Part shown: piece after piece, positions 27,213 through 36,129 of the stretch
Position numbering within the stretch: position 1 is the stretch's first letter
Layout of the letters: each line of letters starts with the position of its first letter
NCBI GenBank assembly: GCA_002401455.1
Contig: NVTE01000009.1
Span: forward strand, 17,687 to 81,686
Direction: 5' to 3'
From: Alphaproteobacteria bacterium
GTDB lineage: Bacteria > Pseudomonadota > Alphaproteobacteria > Sphingomonadales > Emcibacteraceae
Length of the DNA stretch: 64,000 nt
Translations under genes and position numbers: made by a program
The notes under the pieces: generated by a model
The model's input: only the letters and a program-made list of their open reading frames with translations
The model's database searches: none
What the model was told of the DNA's origin: nothing

Positions 27213-27749
27213 GTGCCGCATTTCAAACAATTTCAGCGCAAAGCAAAAGAGGAGAATATCAATTCTCAGACCCTGCTTGCGACAGATTACCTGAACCACT
27301 TCAATGAAGTTCATATGCTCATGGACATGCTACCCTCCATGCCAGACTGTATGGAGGATATTCGGGAGTGGGCCCCCATAAGTTATCAGGACCATTTCAG
27401 GAATAGTGTATTTGCGGCTAAAGACCTGGCCATTGAGGCCTACGAGCATTCCCCCGCTGAATACCGTCTGCCCTTTGAGCAGACCGTCGCTAAAATGGAT
27501 GACCTGGTTCTGCACACCATCGCCCAGGCAGAGGAACAGGTCGCCCGGGATGATGAGAGTGCCCTGCAAAGACTAATCGAGAGCTACACCCCCCTGATGA
27601 TCGCCCTGATCGAAAAATGTGGCGGCATCATCAACGGTGAGAAACATATGACTCACCAGGACAGTATAGACCAATATTTTGACGATGATGAAGACAAGCT
27701 GGACGGTGAGGATCTGGACCAAGATGCGATTGACGACCTTTTTGGCTAG
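27213..27749 (+). CDS. Conserved hypothetical protein with tandem C-terminal Q-D-x-I-D motifs
   Basis: 178-residue acidic helical protein. The N-terminal block reads FKQFQRKAKEENINSQTLLATDYLNHFNE and the middle has IREWAPISYQDHFRNS, patterns I associate with an uncharacterised alphaproteobacterial family. The tail is strongly acidic and carries two similar short motifs, HQDSIDQYF and DQDAIDDLFG. These resemble the SQDEIDALL-type peptide at the termini of flagellar-switch and chemotaxis proteins (FliM, FliN, CheZ). No domain or enzyme motif is visible. GTG start at 27213 with purine-rich AGAAGCAATAGA upstream. It lies alone between the glnA terminator and a convergent TetR gene. Function unknown; a signalling-partner role is a guess from the tail motif. 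Confidence 0.7.
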   Translation: MPHFKQFQRKAKEENINSQTLLATDYLNHFNEVHMLMDMLPSMPDCMEDIREWAPISYQDHFRNSVFAAKDLAIEAYEHSPAEYRLPFEQTVAKMDDLVLHTIAQAEEQVARDDESALQRLIESYTPLMIALIEKCGGIINGEKHMTHQDSIDQYFDDDEDKLDGEDLDQDAIDDLFG

Positions 27750-27764
27750 GGAACCAAAGCCCGG

Positions 27765-28403
27765 CTAAAACCCTTCACAACAGAAAGCAACCAGGCGATC
27801 ACGGGTCGTTTCCCACGGCTCTTTTTTACAGGCCTTGTGAGATAGCAGGCTGATCCGGTGGAGATGATTGATGGTATGATGCATCACTCCCATTATAAAA
27901 TGAATCCGCCAGTAAACATCTTCTTCGCTCAGTTCGGGTTTTATATTCTGGAAATAGGGCACAAAGCGGGCGAAAACATCCACTTCCTGTCGCAACACAT
28001 TGTCCATGTCACTGGCCTCTTCCAGGTAAGACCGCGCCAGAAAACGGATATAGACTGAAAACCCTTTGTCCTCGTCACACAGCCAGTAGATAGGCGGCGT
28101 CAGCATGGCACTGATCAGGTCCCGAAGGGTGACATCCCTGCCCTGTGCCTGTGCGGCTTCATCGGCCTCATGCAACAACCGCAGCCGCTCATGATTCATC
28201 AACGTCGCCCGACGCACATACACCGCCTGGAACAGACCCTGTTTGGAGCCGAAATAATAATTCACCGCCGATAAATTAACCGCGGCTTTCGAGGTTACCG
28301 CGCGAACGGAAACACTGGCAAAACTGCCATTGGCAAAGAGTTCTTCGGAAACATCAAGAATGCGATCCCTGGCATTCTGACCGGTGTTTTTTTTGGGTTT
28401 CAT
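27765..28403 (-). CDS. TetR/AcrR-family transcriptional regulator
   Basis: 212-residue one-component repressor. The N-terminal helix-turn-helix is clear: ARDRILDVSEELFANGSFASVSVRAVTSKAAVNLSAVNYYFGSKQGLF, with the NYYFGSKQGLF recognition and ordering motif typical of TetR. The C-terminal ligand domain is helical, with DVYWRIHFIMGVMHHTINHL, a pattern seen in the CerR/YttP-like TetR C-terminal group. It is on the same strand as and downstream of pssA with a 108-bp gap, so it may be separately transcribed. The target and ligand cannot be read from the sequence; the membrane-lipid genes next to it are candidates. Confidence 0.9.
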   Translation of the reverse strand: MKPKKNTGQNARDRILDVSEELFANGSFASVSVRAVTSKAAVNLSAVNYYFGSKQGLFQAVYVRRATLMNHERLRLLHEADEAAQAQGRDVTLRDLISAMLTPPIYWLCDEDKGFSVYIRFLARSYLEEASDMDNVLRQEVDVFARFVPYFQNIKPELSEEDVYWRIHFIMGVMHHTINHLHRISLLSHKACKKEPWETTRDRLVAFCCEGF

Positions 28404-28511
28404 GACTGATCTGCTTTTTAAGGAATTTTCTGTTTATGGCAACAGATTTACAACCTGTTTAAAACATACGTTTAGAATAGGGAAAGTGCAAGTTGTATTT
28501 AAGGTCAGGGC

Positions 28512-29321
28512 CTAGTTTTTGTCGCCCTTATCCGGACCAGACCCGGCTTGGGGCGAGGACGGTGTCGAGGCAGCCTGTTTCCCAAACCGTCGCCGGTGAC
28601 GGATCACAGCCATAGGAATCGTCAGAACATACAGCAATCCGACCACCGACATTGTCGCCCAGATCTGGGTGACCAGCAGGGTGGCCAATATGGCAATACC
28701 CAGCAGGTAAAACAGTACATATCGCCGTTGAATGCTTAACTTCTTGAAAGTAAAAGTTGGCAGGCTGCTGACCGTCAGGGCCGCGATAACCCCGAGATAG
28801 ATGCTACAGAAGATCGGGTTTCTCAGGAATTCAAGGTCTGTCAGAAAATACAGGATCATCGGCCACAGCGCCAGGGCCGCCGAGGCCGGTGCCGGAATGC
28901 CGGAGAAATAATCCCGCTTTTCTTCCTCGTCGACCTCTTCATCCTCACTCATGGTATTAAACCGGGCCAGGCGCAGGGCCATGGCGATAGTGAAGACAAG
29001 GGCCAGCAACCAGCCGATGCCCTTCACGTCCCTGAGCGCCCAGGTATACATGATCACCGCCGGAGCCACGCCGAAACTGACAATATCCGACAGGGAATCA
29101 AGTTCGGCCCCGAATTTGGACGTGCCCTTCAGCATCCGGGCCACCCGGCCATCCAGCCCATCCAGCACACCGGCAATCAGGATCGCCAACACAGCGCCCT
29201 CCCACCGGCCCAGAATGGCAAACCTCAGGCCGGACATGCCCGCACAGATAGCCAGCACCGTGATCGCATTGGGCACCAGGCTGCGGATGGGGAAGATATG
29301 TCGGTCTTTCGAATGGGGCAT
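28512..29321 (-). CDS. pssA: CDP-diacylglycerol-serine O-phosphatidyltransferase
   Basis: Phosphatidylserine synthase of the CDP-alcohol phosphatidyltransferase family, 269 residues, integral to the inner membrane. The catalytic signature D-G-x2-A-R-x8-G-x3-D-x3-D is present as DGLDGRVARMLKGTSKFGAELDSLSD. About eight hydrophobic segments follow or surround it. The C-terminus is a basic, Ser/Pro-rich soluble tail. It is placed 22 bp after psd on the same strand, giving both steps from CDP-DAG to phosphatidylethanolamine in one operon. Confidence 0.95.
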   Translation of the reverse strand: MPHSKDRHIFPIRSLVPNAITVLAICAGMSGLRFAILGRWEGAVLAILIAGVLDGLDGRVARMLKGTSKFGAELDSLSDIVSFGVAPAVIMYTWALRDVKGIGWLLALVFTIAMALRLARFNTMSEDEEVDEEEKRDYFSGIPAPASAALALWPMILYFLTDLEFLRNPIFCSIYLGVIAALTVSSLPTFTFKKLSIQRRYVLFYLLGIAILATLLVTQIWATMSVVGLLYVLTIPMAVIRHRRRFGKQAASTPSSPQAGSGPDKGDKN

Positions 29322-29343
29322 AGAATGAATTCCGGATTATAGC

Positions 29344-30063
29344 CTAACGAATGTCGCCTTCGCGGTTCCGTTCTTTGGTTTTTTCATTGGCAATGACGGT
29401 TTCGCCGGCAACCGCCCGCTGGCCGACACAGACCATGGAATGAACCCCTTCGGGCAGGTAAACATCCACCCGGCTGCCAAAACGGATCAGACCAAAGCGT
29501 TCGCCGGCCTTATAGTCCCGGCCATCTTCCGCCCAGCATAAGATGCGCCGGGCAATCAGCCCGGCAATCTGGACAAAGGCATATTCCCGACCTGAGGCAG
29601 TTTTCAGCAATAGCGCATGGCGCTCATTATCAACACTGGCTTTTTCCAGAGAGGCATTGAGGAACTTGCCTGGCGTATAGGCCTGTTTTACAATTGTGCC
29701 ATCAATAGGCACCCGGTTCACATGGACATCAAAAACATTCATGAAAATGCTGACCCGGGTGCGGGTCTCGTCGCCAAGTCCCAACTCTTGCGGCGGCACG
29801 GCATCACACACCGACTGGATGACCCCATCTGCCGGGCTGACCACCAGGCCGTCCTTGATGGGGGTTACCCGTTCGGGGTCCCGGAAGAAATAGGCGCACC
29901 AGATCGTTAATATCAGTCCGACGACACCCAGAAGATCCATCCCCAATAAATAAAACAAGACAGTGACGGCACCAAATCCCAGAATGAATTTATGCCCTTC
30001 CCGGTGAAAATAGGCTAATAATGGCGGTAATTTATCCATAATTTTATCCGTTGTGTTTGTCAT
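29344..30063 (-). CDS. psd: Phosphatidylserine decarboxylase, PSD-A (short) type
   Basis: 239-residue decarboxylase converting phosphatidylserine to phosphatidylethanolamine. It has an N-terminal hydrophobic anchor region ([30 protein letters not shown]). The [11 protein letters not shown] segment, [16 protein letters not shown] and the self-cleavage region [14 protein letters not shown] (Gly-Ser gives the pyruvoyl prosthetic group) identify the archaeal-type/short PSD family common in alphaproteobacteria. It sits between the ABC transporter gene (31 bp) and pssA (22 bp) on the minus strand, forming an operon. Confidence 0.95.
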   Translation of the reverse strand: MTNTTDKIMDKLPPLLAYFHREGHKFILGFGAVTVLFYLLGMDLLGVVGLILTIWCAYFFRDPERVTPIKDGLVVSPADGVIQSVCDAVPPQELGLGDETRTRVSIFMNVFDVHVNRVPIDGTIVKQAYTPGKFLNASLEKASVDNERHALLLKTASGREYAFVQIAGLIARRILCWAEDGRDYKAGERFGLIRFGSRVDVYLPEGVHSMVCVGQRAVAGETVIANEKTKERNREGDIR

Positions 30064-30094
30064 ATGTTAGTTGTAATGCAGTCTGCGACCATCA

Positions 30095-31987
30095 TCAAAC
30101 TATTTTATCGAGCTCTGGATTAAACACTTCAAGCTCCGCCAGTTTCTCGATCGCAGCGGTGGCTTCTTTTTGTTTCTGCCACATGCTGTAATAGGCCCCT
30201 TTACGACTGATCAACTCGTCATGTCGGCCGCGCTCAATAATCTCCCCCGCGTCCAGGACAATGATCTCATTGGCCTTGACGATGGTTGACAGTCGGTGGG
30301 CGATGACAATGGTTGTCCGCTGCAGTGATATTTCCTCAAGGGCCTGCTGAATGCCCTGCTCCGTATGAGTATCCAGAGCTGATGTTGCCTCGTCCAGCAG
30401 GAGAATAGCCGGATTTTTCAGGATCGTCCGAGCAATGGCCACCCGTTGTTTTTCCCCGCCGGATAATTTAAGACCCCGCTCGCCGACTTCGCTGTCATAT
30501 TGATCGGGCAGGTCCCGGACAAAGCGATCGATCTGGGCATGCTGAGCCGCGGCCGTCACCTCTTCATCGGTGGCATCGGGGCGGCCATAGCGGATATTAT
30601 AGCGGATTGTGTCATTAAACAGCACCGTATCCTGGGGCACAACACCAATCTGCCGTCGCAGGCTTCGTTGGGTAATTTGGCTGATATCCTGGCCATCAAT
30701 AAGAATTCGCCCTGCTGTCACATCATAGAATCGGAATAAAATACGCGAGATGGTTGACTTCCCGGCGCCACTAGCCCCGACAATCGCCGTTGTTGTCCCG
30801 GCAGCGACTTTGAAGGAAATATTTTTCAGGATCGGTCGGTTTTCCGCATAATGGAAAGAGACATTATCAAATTCCACTTCGCCGCCATTGATCATAAGCT
30901 CCCCGGCATCCGGCTGATCGGTGACATCTGAGTCCTTGCGGATCATGGAGAACATTTTTTCCATATCCACCAGGGACTGCTTGATCTCACGATAGACAAA
31001 CCCCAGGAAATTAAGCGGCATATAAATCTGAATCAGCAGGGAATTGACCAGAACAAACTCCCCAATAGTGAAGCGGCCATCAACCACCCCCTGCCCCGCC
31101 ATCACCAACACGATCACCAGGCCAGCGGAGATAATCAGGCTTTGCCCAACATTCAGCAGGGCCAGCGAGGTTTGGCTGCGCACAGAGGCCTTTTCATATT
31201 TCGCTAGGGCCACGTCATACCGTCTCGCTTCATGGCGTTCATTGGTGAAATATTTTACCGTCTCAAAATTTAGCAGACTGTCAATGGCCTTGGTGTTGGC
31301 TTCGGTGTCCTGCTTGTTCATTTCCCGGCGAAATTTCAGCCGCCAGTCGGTCACCTTAATGGTGAAGACAATATAGCCGCCCAGGCAGATGAAGGTCACC
31401 AAGGCATAATAAAAGCCGAACCTTGACCAGAAAACAAAAGTGATCAGTAGAATCTCAAGCAAGGTCGGCAGGATGTTGAACAACATAAACCGCAGCAGGA
31501 AATCTATGCCCCGCGTGCCACGTTCAATCACCCGACTCAGTCCCCCGGTTTTTCGTTCCATGTGAAATTTAAGGGACAGGTTGTGAAGGTGGCGAAACGT
31601 GCTGAGCGCAACATTTCTCAGCGCATTCTGCCCGACTTTGGCAAAAACCGCGTCCCGTATTTCACCGAAAAACAAGCTGAGTACCCGCGCCAGGCCGTAG
31701 CCCAAAATCACCGCCAAGGGCGTCACCAGAACAACTGTCTTCACATCGGGCTGAAACCCAGGTGTCAGAGCATCAACCGCGTCCTTGAACAGAAAGGGCA
31801 CGTAGATGCCGATCAATTTTGCGGTGACCAGAAAAAACATCGCCAAAACGACCCGCATTCTGAGATCCCACCGCCCCTTCATCCAGACGAAAGGCAGCAA
31901 CGTCTTTATGGTCTGCCAATGATTTTCCTGGTCCTGTTCGGCGTTTTCATCATCAGATGCAGAATATGAAGGCTTGTGATGAGCCAC
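30095..31987 (-). CDS. ABC exporter, ATM1/HMT1-like half transporter
   Basis: 630-residue half transporter with an N-terminal six-helix membrane domain fused to an ATPase. The membrane part has FFGEIRDAVFAKVGQNALRNVALSTFRHLHNLSL, characteristic of the ABCB7/Atm1 group that exports glutathione-linked or heavy-metal substrates. The ATPase has Walker A AIVGASGAGKSTISRILF, signature LKLSGGEKQRVAIARTIL, Walker B AILLLDEATSALD and the H-loop VIAHRLSTI. The YFTNERHEARRYD motif near the coupling helix is also Atm1-like. It begins the minus-strand cluster that continues with psd and pssA; whether it is functionally linked to phospholipids or only co-transcribed is unknown. Confidence 0.9.
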   Translation of the reverse strand: MAHHKPSYSASDDENAEQDQENHWQTIKTLLPFVWMKGRWDLRMRVVLAMFFLVTAKLIGIYVPFLFKDAVDALTPGFQPDVKTVVLVTPLAVILGYGLARVLSLFFGEIRDAVFAKVGQNALRNVALSTFRHLHNLSLKFHMERKTGGLSRVIERGTRGIDFLLRFMLFNILPTLLEILLITFVFWSRFGFYYALVTFICLGGYIVFTIKVTDWRLKFRREMNKQDTEANTKAIDSLLNFETVKYFTNERHEARRYDVALAKYEKASVRSQTSLALLNVGQSLIISAGLVIVLVMAGQGVVDGRFTIGEFVLVNSLLIQIYMPLNFLGFVYREIKQSLVDMEKMFSMIRKDSDVTDQPDAGELMINGGEVEFDNVSFHYAENRPILKNISFKVAAGTTTAIVGASGAGKSTISRILFRFYDVTAGRILIDGQDISQITQRSLRRQIGVVPQDTVLFNDTIRYNIRYGRPDATDEEVTAAAQHAQIDRFVRDLPDQYDSEVGERGLKLSGGEKQRVAIARTILKNPAILLLDEATSALDTHTEQGIQQALEEISLQRTTIVIAHRLSTIVKANEIIVLDAGEIIERGRHDELISRKGAYYSMWQKQKEATAAIEKLAELEVFNPELDKIV

Positions 31988-32110
31988 AATTGTTCCCTTT
32001 TGAAATCTGTTGCTTAGGTTAAGTATACTGATATGGGAAACATTTACAGTATTTTAAGGCTCTGGTCCTAATATTCCAATACTAATAATCTTTCCATCAA
32101 GGAATCAATT

Positions 32111-32560
32111 GTGCCGACCAGCAACCCCTTAGAAAACACCCCACCCCCGACTATTTTTAATCTGGGCCAGTTACTCGACGATGTAGCGCTGCAAATCACC
32201 GGCGATTCCATCGATATCCCCTCCCGTTTTTCTTTTGTCTGGCATAATATTAATTTTGCCGGACAGGTGCTGCTCATAAACGACTCCCAGAACCAGTTTT
32301 CCATTAACCTGGTCGCTAACCTTGGCCATATCCCCTTCAGTGCTGAAGACAGAGCCCACAGGAAAAAACTACTGGAATCCTTTACCCCATTGTTTATGAA
32401 GGGAGATTTCAGGCTGGCAGTCAATAGCCAGATACAGATGGTTATGCTGACCAATTTTACCGGGCCCGTGAATGCCAAACGTATTATGGAGGTTATCACC
32501 TGTACCCTACTGGACCTGCAAACCGACCTTAAATCAGTACAGGCATCAATTTCCGGCTAA
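32111..32560 (+). CDS. Hypothetical alpha/beta protein
   Basis: 149-residue soluble protein I do not recognise. Proline-rich at the start (ENTPPPTIFNLG), then alternating strands and helices (RFSFVWHNINFAGQVLLIND, FSINLVANLGHIPF, RIMEVITCTLLDLQTDLK). No catalytic motif or signal is visible. The layout is faintly like small chaperone or YbjN-type folds, but this is not supported by a motif. The GTG start at 32111 is preceded by AAGGAA at a good distance. It lies between divergent ABC exporter and convergent LysM genes. The coding call rests on the ribosome site and on codon use resembling its neighbours. Confidence 0.65.
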   Translation: MPTSNPLENTPPPTIFNLGQLLDDVALQITGDSIDIPSRFSFVWHNINFAGQVLLINDSQNQFSINLVANLGHIPFSAEDRAHRKKLLESFTPLFMKGDFRLAVNSQIQMVMLTNFTGPVNAKRIMEVITCTLLDLQTDLKSVQASISG

Positions 32561-32585
32561 ATTTAAGGCAATACTTTGGCGAAGG

Positions 32586-33674
32586 TCAGTCGACTATCGG
32601 GGCTGATGGCAACAGGAATTTTTGGCCGGGATAGATAAGGTCAGGGTCCTTGATCAAACTTTTATTAGCCCCAAAGATCAAAGTATAATGAAAGCCTGAG
32701 CCATAGAGTCGGCGCGCGATATGCCACAGGCTGTTGCCGGGACGTACGATGACCTCGCCCTTGGCTTTGCTGTTGTCAATATCGGTTCCCCGGATGAAAG
32801 GCTGTTCGATGCGCACTTCCACATCATCGCCGTCCAAAATCTGGTCAATGCGAATGATATGTTCTTTAAAGTCCAGTTCCCTGACAAAGGAATGGTGCCA
32901 GTCCCCCTCATCGGACGCCGCGACCTCGGCCAGATAACCATTATCCAGATAAATCCTCACCCGGGCATTTTTAGCCGCAACGCCGGAAATAATGACATTG
33001 GAATTTTCATCATAATCTAAACTGTCCAGTGAAAGCCCCTTGGCCAGTTCGGAAAAATTCACCAGACGGGGTTTTTGCAGAACCCGTGTCGGGCCGCCTC
33101 CAGTCCGGGGGCTAAGGATAACAATAACCCCGTTGGTTTCATCCTCGATAAAACGATCTTCATCCCGGCTTGGCACAGCAACGATCACCACGTCACTGGA
33201 AAAGACCTCGAACTGACCGGGCATTGTCGATTTCAGGCTGAGCTCTGTCGGGCCACCTGGCAACGGATCATCAAACAGGAGCACCCATTCCCCATTGCGG
33301 TCTGCCACCGCCGATCCAATGACCTTGTCACGGGCGTAAATATAAATATCACTGTTCGGCTCGGCACGGCCCGCAATCACCCCGGTACCATTGCGACTGA
33401 TGCGCACAATATCAAAGCTTGGCAATATGGACGTTATCTGGGCCACGGCCTCTGTCTGCGCTGGCGCATCCGTTGGCACAGGGATCTGGACCTGAAGAAT
33501 ATCAGGCAAATTATCAGAAGAAAACAGGTCTTTGGCCCCGTCTTCAGCGAAGAAAACAATCCACAGAACGGCACTAAGGGCAACAATTGCCAGCACGATA
33601 ATGCTGACTTTCAAGGCCCTGTTCGGTCCGTTTTTTTCCCTTTTCCGGGAGAAGTTTGAAGGCTGCTCTGTCAA
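32586..33674 (-). CDS. Membrane-anchored LysM-domain protein
   Basis: 362-residue envelope protein. A basic N-terminus and one membrane segment (ALKVSIIVLAIVALSAVLWIVFF) anchor it in the inner membrane. The periplasmic region has two Ig-like beta modules (VRISRNGTGVIAGRAEPNSDIYIYARDK and NVIISGVAAKNARVRIYLDNG). It ends with a LysM module, VRPGNSLWHIARRLYGSGFHY...IYPGQKFLLP, which binds the glycan strands of peptidoglycan. The architecture is common among alphaproteobacterial LysM proteins of unknown exact role. It converges on the small hypothetical gene at 32111 with 25 bp between stops. Confidence 0.9.
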   Translation of the reverse strand: MTEQPSNFSRKREKNGPNRALKVSIIVLAIVALSAVLWIVFFAEDGAKDLFSSDNLPDILQVQIPVPTDAPAQTEAVAQITSILPSFDIVRISRNGTGVIAGRAEPNSDIYIYARDKVIGSAVADRNGEWVLLFDDPLPGGPTELSLKSTMPGQFEVFSSDVVIVAVPSRDEDRFIEDETNGVIVILSPRTGGGPTRVLQKPRLVNFSELAKGLSLDSLDYDENSNVIISGVAAKNARVRIYLDNGYLAEVAASDEGDWHHSFVRELDFKEHIIRIDQILDGDDVEVRIEQPFIRGTDIDNSKAKGEVIVRPGNSLWHIARRLYGSGFHYTLIFGANKSLIKDPDLIYPGQKFLLPSAPIVD

Positions 33675-33861
33675 TTACTTACCAAATCCATTTACAAAAA
33701 TGCCCAGCTTATATACTGCATCGCTTAAGGATTGTCAGTATCATTTTGTTCCTAAGCAGGCATTATAATATATTCATTAACACAGTTGCTTTACAGTAGC
33801 GCCATAGATAAGGTGAAAAATTGTCAAAACTATGACGCTGGGAACAGACAATTCCGACCAG

Positions 33862-33880
33862 CCCTCTCAGGCTCAGAGGG
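33862..33880 (+). repeat. Leader stem-loop before LOG-family gene
   Basis: Perfect 6-bp inverted repeat CCCTCT-CAGGCTC-AGAGGG, 22 bp ahead of the ATG at 33903 in a 228-bp spacer. It lacks a T tract, so it is more likely a leader hairpin or operator than a terminator. No further evidence. Confidence 0.35.
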
Positions 33881-33902
33881 TTCAGGAAGTGAAAGGTTAA
33901 GT

Positions 33903-34487
33903 ATGGCCCATATCAAGTCTCTTTGTGTCTATTGCGGCTCCCGGCCGGGCCGCAACAGTCATTTCAAAAATATTGCCCGAAAATTCGGCGAGATCCTGGC
34001 TCAGGAAAAAATCCGCCTGGTTTATGGCGGCGGTAATGTGGGACTTATGGGAATTCTCGCCACGACTGTTATGAAATCAGGGGGCCAGGTCACCGGCATC
34101 ATTCCCCAACACCTTAACGAAGAGGAAGTGGGGTGGAAAGAGGCCACCGATTTTTTTGTCGTCGATAACATGCATGAACGAAAGCGCATGATGTTTGATC
34201 ATTCTGATGCCTTCGTCGCCCTGCCCGGCAGTATCGGTACCCTGGACGAAACCATAGAGGTGATCACCTGGAAACAGCTAGGGTTGCACAACAAACCGAT
34301 CATCCTGGTCAATATGGATGGTTATTGGCAGCCCTTCCTGGCCCTGATTGATAACTTCATCCAGGAAGAATTCACCAGCCCCGAAACCCGAGACCTGTTT
34401 CAAGTGGTAAAAACAGTTGAAGATGTAGTCCCCCTGCTCAAAACTTTGCCAGAAATTGACCCGATCACAAAAAACACCTTAATTTAA
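33903..34487 (+). CDS. LOG-family protein (TIGR00730), nucleoside 5'-monophosphate phosphoribohydrolase
   Basis: 194-residue Rossmann-like protein of the LONELY GUY family, which cleaves cytokinin-type or other nucleotide monophosphates to base plus ribose phosphate. Signatures are SLCVYCGSRPGRNSHF, the nucleotide loop LVYGGGNVGLMGILA, MHERKRMMFDHSDAFVALPGSIGTLDE and the following WKQLGLHNKPI. The catalytic loop normally reads PGGxGTxxE; here the second Gly is Ser (PGSIGT). The ORF track extends the frame to TTG 33786, but the ATG at 33903 begins the family N-terminus and follows GTGAAAGG, so the upstream extension is rejected. Monocistronic, ahead of icd with a 125-bp gap. Confidence 0.9.
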   Translation: MAHIKSLCVYCGSRPGRNSHFKNIARKFGEILAQEKIRLVYGGGNVGLMGILATTVMKSGGQVTGIIPQHLNEEEVGWKEATDFFVVDNMHERKRMMFDHSDAFVALPGSIGTLDETIEVITWKQLGLHNKPIILVNMDGYWQPFLALIDNFIQEEFTSPETRDLFQVVKTVEDVVPLLKTLPEIDPITKNTLI

Positions 34488-34612
34488 GCAGATTCTTTCG
34501 TTTCAGCCCTTCACATCCGCTATAAGCAATGATAGTTTGCGCTCGAGCAATGGTTTAAAAACCTCACCCGAAATGGCATTTATTTCCGTGCCGCTATATT
34601 TAAAGGTTCCTT

Positions 34613-35827
34613 ATGGCTAAAATCAAAGTAGAAAATCCTGTCGTCGAACTCGATGGCGATGAAATGACCCGTATCATCTGGGCTTGGATCAAAGAAAAAC
34701 TGATTCACCCGTACCTGGACATTGATCTGAAATATTACGATCTCAGCGTTGAAAAACGGGACGAGACCGATGACCAAATCACCATTGATGCGGCCAATGC
34801 CATCATTAAATATGGCGTCGGCGTCAAATGTGCGACCATCACACCGGACGAAGATCGGGTTAAGGAATTTAACCTCAAGCAAATGTGGCGGTCCCCTAAC
34901 GGCACGATCCGTAACATCCTTGGCGGCACTGTTTTCCGCGAGCCGATCATCTGTTCCAATGTACCGCGCTTGGTCCCGGGCTGGACTCACCCGATCGTTA
35001 TCGGACGTCATGCCTTTGGTGACCAATATCGCGCCACAGACTTCCTGGTCCCCGGTGCCGGTAAACTGACCATTAAATTTGAGCCAGAAGACGGCGGCGA
35101 GCCCATCGAACGTGAAGTCTTCAACTTCCCTGGCCCCGGTGTTGCCATGTCCATGTATAACCTGGACGCCAGCATCCGTGATTTTGCCCGGGCCTGCATG
35201 AACTACGGTCTGACCCGCGGCTGGCCTGTATACCTGAGCACCAAGAACACTATCCTGAAAGCCTATGACGGCCGCTTCAAGGATCTTTTTGAGGAAATTT
35301 TCCAGGCTGAATTTGCGGCAAAATTCGCTGATGCCGGCATCACCTATGAGCATCGCCTGATTGATGACATGGTTGCCTGTGCCATGAAATGGAACGGCGA
35401 ATTCGTCTGGGCCTGTAAAAACTATGATGGCGATGTTCAGTCCGACACCGTTGCCCAGGGCTTTGGTTCCCTCGGCCTGATGAAATCCATCCTGATGACT
35501 CCCGATGGCTCCGTCGTCGAATCAGAGGCTGCTCACGGCACCGTAACCCGCCATTACCGCATGCATCAGCAGGGCAAAGAAACCTCCACGAACCCGATCG
35601 CATCGATCTTTGCCTGGACCGGCGGCCTCAGCCACCGTGCCAAGCTCGACGGCAACGAGGCTCTGAAAGCATTCTCAGCCACTCTTGAAAGAGTATGTGT
35701 TGAAACCGTTGAACAAGGCTATATGACCAAAGATCTGGCGCTGCTGGTTGGTCCGGAACAGGCGTGGCTCACCTCCCGTCAGTTCTTTGACAAGATCGAC
35801 GAGAACCTGCAAAAAGCTATGGCATAA
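34613..35827 (+). CDS. icd: NADP-dependent isocitrate dehydrogenase (eukaryote-like homodimeric type)
   Basis: 404-residue IDH converting isocitrate to 2-oxoglutarate and CO2 with NADP. The N-terminus [27 protein letters not shown] and the block [21 protein letters not shown] are characteristic of subfamily II enzymes shared by mitochondria and alphaproteobacteria. Metal and substrate residues lie in [18 protein letters not shown] and [20 protein letters not shown]. Standard length. It ends in a strong terminator. 2-Oxoglutarate from this enzyme is the ligand sensed by the GlnB encoded 9 kb away, but there is no direct genetic link in the sequence. Confidence 0.97.
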   Translation: MAKIKVENPVVELDGDEMTRIIWAWIKEKLIHPYLDIDLKYYDLSVEKRDETDDQITIDAANAIIKYGVGVKCATITPDEDRVKEFNLKQMWRSPNGTIRNILGGTVFREPIICSNVPRLVPGWTHPIVIGRHAFGDQYRATDFLVPGAGKLTIKFEPEDGGEPIEREVFNFPGPGVAMSMYNLDASIRDFARACMNYGLTRGWPVYLSTKNTILKAYDGRFKDLFEEIFQAEFAAKFADAGITYEHRLIDDMVACAMKWNGEFVWACKNYDGDVQSDTVAQGFGSLGLMKSILMTPDGSVVESEAAHGTVTRHYRMHQQGKETSTNPIASIFAWTGGLSHRAKLDGNEALKAFSATLERVCVETVEQGYMTKDLALLVGPEQAWLTSRQFFDKIDENLQKAMA

Positions 35828-35852
35828 CTTAACGTATTGCCACAAACAATTT

Positions 35853-35888
35853 ATCCCGCGCCTGGAGCTCCCGGCGCGGGATTTTTTT
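35853..35888 (+). terminator. Rho-independent terminator of icd
   Basis: ATCCCGCG-CCTGGAGCTCCCGG-CGCGGGAT forms an 8-bp GC-rich stem followed by a T run, about 25 bp after the icd stop. Confidence 0.92.
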
Positions 35889-36129
35889 ATGGGGAATTTT
35901 TTATTTTGACCTCAAGCGCCGGCACTTTCCTTGATTCTCCGCTTTAGTAAACTAAAGCTAGGGCAACTTAGGCTATCCTCGTATTAACTCGGGCGGCCAC
36001 TTGGCCTTGCCTCAGACCAATCTGGTCTTCGGTTACGAAGCCCTTTCCGGACAAGGTGATAATAAGGGGGGAGCGCGTGAGCGCGGGGGGAACTTAAGTA
36101 GTGAGAGGAACGAACGATAGTTCCCTCCT
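35889..36129. other. Non-coding spacer with palindrome, convergent icd / K+ channel
   Basis: About 240 bp without a supported ORF. It contains a palindrome GCTTTAGT-AA-ACTAAAGC (35941-35958), the short inverted repeat GACCAATCTGGTC near 36016, a GC-rich GAGCGCGTGAGCGCG stretch, and a hairpin-like GAGGAAC...GTTCCCTC near 36110 that may terminate one of the convergent genes. No RNA gene could be recognised. The density of small inverted repeats is higher than in other spacers here. Confidence 0.4.

Noticed and set aside
33786-33902. N-terminal extension of the LOG-family protein from TTG 33786
   Set aside because: ATG 33903 follows a ribosome site and begins the family sequence; the extension covers a leader hairpin.
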